A stretch of 13,879 nucleotides of DNA. Origin: Burkholderiales bacterium. GTDB taxonomy: Bacteria; Pseudomonadota; Gammaproteobacteria; Burkholderiales; Chitinimonadaceae. Every line of letters begins with the position of its first letter. The first letter of the stretch is position 1. Location: NCBI GenBank assembly GCA_019234745.1, contig JAFAKZ010000460.1:1-13879 (forward strand), in the 5' to 3' direction. The notes beneath the pieces are model-generated. The model was not told the origin of the DNA and made no database searches. It worked only from the letters and a program-made list of their open reading frames with translations. A program made the translations under genes and the position numbers. This document shows positions 13,304-13,879 of this stretch, in pieces.

Positions 13304-13879
13304 GCCCGCCCGCCCCACCCGCGCCCTGATTGCGGACGACGAGCCGCTCCTGCGCGAACTGCTGCGCTTCCGGCTCAAGCAGGTTTGGCCCGAGCTGGAG
13401 ATCGTCGCCGAAGCGGAAAACGGCGCGGAAGCCCTTACGCTGTTCGAAGAATACGAGCCGGACCTCGTCTTCCTCGACATCCAGATGCCCGTACTCACAG
13501 GCCTGGACGCTGCACGCGCCCTGTGCGGACGTTGCCATATCGTGTTCGTCACGGCTTACGACCAGTACGCCGTGGAAGCGTTCAACCAGCGCGCCATCGA
13601 CTACATCCTCAAGCCCGTGAACGCCGAACGCCTGGCCGACACGGTCGAGCGTATCCAGGAACGCCTGGGCGACCCGCATCTGGAGAACAGCGAATCGCTG
13701 CAGGATGCGCTCAATGCGCTGGGCGTACAGGCAGGAGCCGCGGGCGGCTACCTCAAGTGGATCAAGGCGCTCCTGGGCCAGAACCTGCGCCTGATCGCCG
13801 TGGCGGACATCATCTACTTCCAGGCCGAGGACAAGTACACCAAGGTGGTGGTGGCCGATGCGGAAGCGCTGATCAAGAA
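13296..13879 (+). CDS. LytTR-family response regulator (AlgR-like), partial at window end
   Basis: The first 194 codons are in the window and the frame is still open at the edge. The receiver domain (about 8-125) has the acidic pair D14-D15, the phosphoacceptor D61 in FLDIQMP, T86 in VTAYD and K106 in the YILKPV motif. After a linker (125-150) a LytTR DNA-binding domain begins: YLKWIKALLGQNLRLIAVADIIYFQAEDKYTKV at 152-184 matches its first strands. Such proteins bind direct repeats and activate transcription when phosphorylated. The start at 13296 shares ATGACTAA with the end of the kinase gene, and GGAGAA seven bases upstream is its ribosome site. The kinase immediately upstream is its expected partner. 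About 50-60 residues are probably missing. Confidence 0.93.
   Translation, partial: MTKPARPTRALIADDEPLLRELLRFRLKQVWPELEIVAEAENGAEALTLFEEYEPDLVFLDIQMPVLTGLDAARALCGRCHIVFVTAYDQYAVEAFNQRAIDYILKPVNAERLADTVERIQERLGDPHLENSESLQDALNALGVQAGAAGGYLKWIKALLGQNLRLIAVADIIYFQAEDKYTKVVVADAEALIK

Noticed and set aside
1..13879. Mobile element, CRISPR array, toxin-antitoxin or defence island
   Set aside because: No transposase, integrase, regular direct repeats with spacers, or defence-type genes are visible; gene content is mostly conserved core functions with uniform base composition.

Overview
The window reads as chromosomal DNA of a high-GC betaproteobacterium. The protein types and gene order (mltD-gloB beside a YafS-like methyltransferase, a CobD/CbiB-like membrane protein divergent from sodB, rimJ, LytS/LytTR signalling genes) look like Burkholderiales, most likely Oxalobacteraceae (Massilia/Duganella type). 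That placement rests on recognition, not on a search. I see no insertion sequence, phage gene, tRNA, rRNA or CRISPR array. The region is gene-dense and no gap without a gene exceeds 300 bases.

Layout. (1) 67-1539 (+) is an exported, probably lipid-anchored protein made of four DUF4397-like beta modules. It converges through a strong terminator on (2) 1607-3193 (-), a membrane diguanylate cyclase whose N-terminus looks like the copper/ethylene-binding domain of plant ETR1, followed by coiled coil, GAF and GGDEF. (3) 3351-3974 (-) is rimJ. (4) 4061-4390 and 4400-4723 (-) are two small periplasmic c-type cytochromes in one operon that ends in its own terminator. (5) 4835-5632 (-) is a YafS-like methyltransferase, and its start codon interlocks with that of the divergent gloB (5631-6389, +). 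(6) 6550-8250 (+) is a MltD-like lytic transglycosylase with three LysM repeats. A good promoter and a terminator-like hairpin lie in its leader. (7) 8353-8553 (-) encodes a tiny exported Ala/Lys/His-rich protein resembling acid-shock protein Asr. (8) 8728-9657 (-) is a CobD/CbiB/AmpE-like membrane protein, divergent from (9) sodB (9908-10498, +). (10) 10565-11452 (-) is an unassigned GT-A-like glycosyltransferase. (11) 11668-12126 (+) is an OsmC-family protein. (12) 12236-13303 and 13296->13879 (+) are a LytS/AlgZ-type histidine kinase and its LytTR response regulator, which runs off the window.

Most genes are housekeeping or stress functions: methylglyoxal detoxification (gloB), superoxide and organic peroxide defence (sodB, OsmC), peptidoglycan turnover (mltD) and ribosomal protein acetylation (rimJ). 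The most notable items are the ethylene-receptor-like sensor fused to a c-di-GMP synthase, with altered residues where ETR1 has Asp25 and Lys91; the hairpin plus poly-T between promoter and start codon of mltD; the gloB/methyltransferase start codons sharing one CATG; and the four-module DUF4397 lipoprotein.
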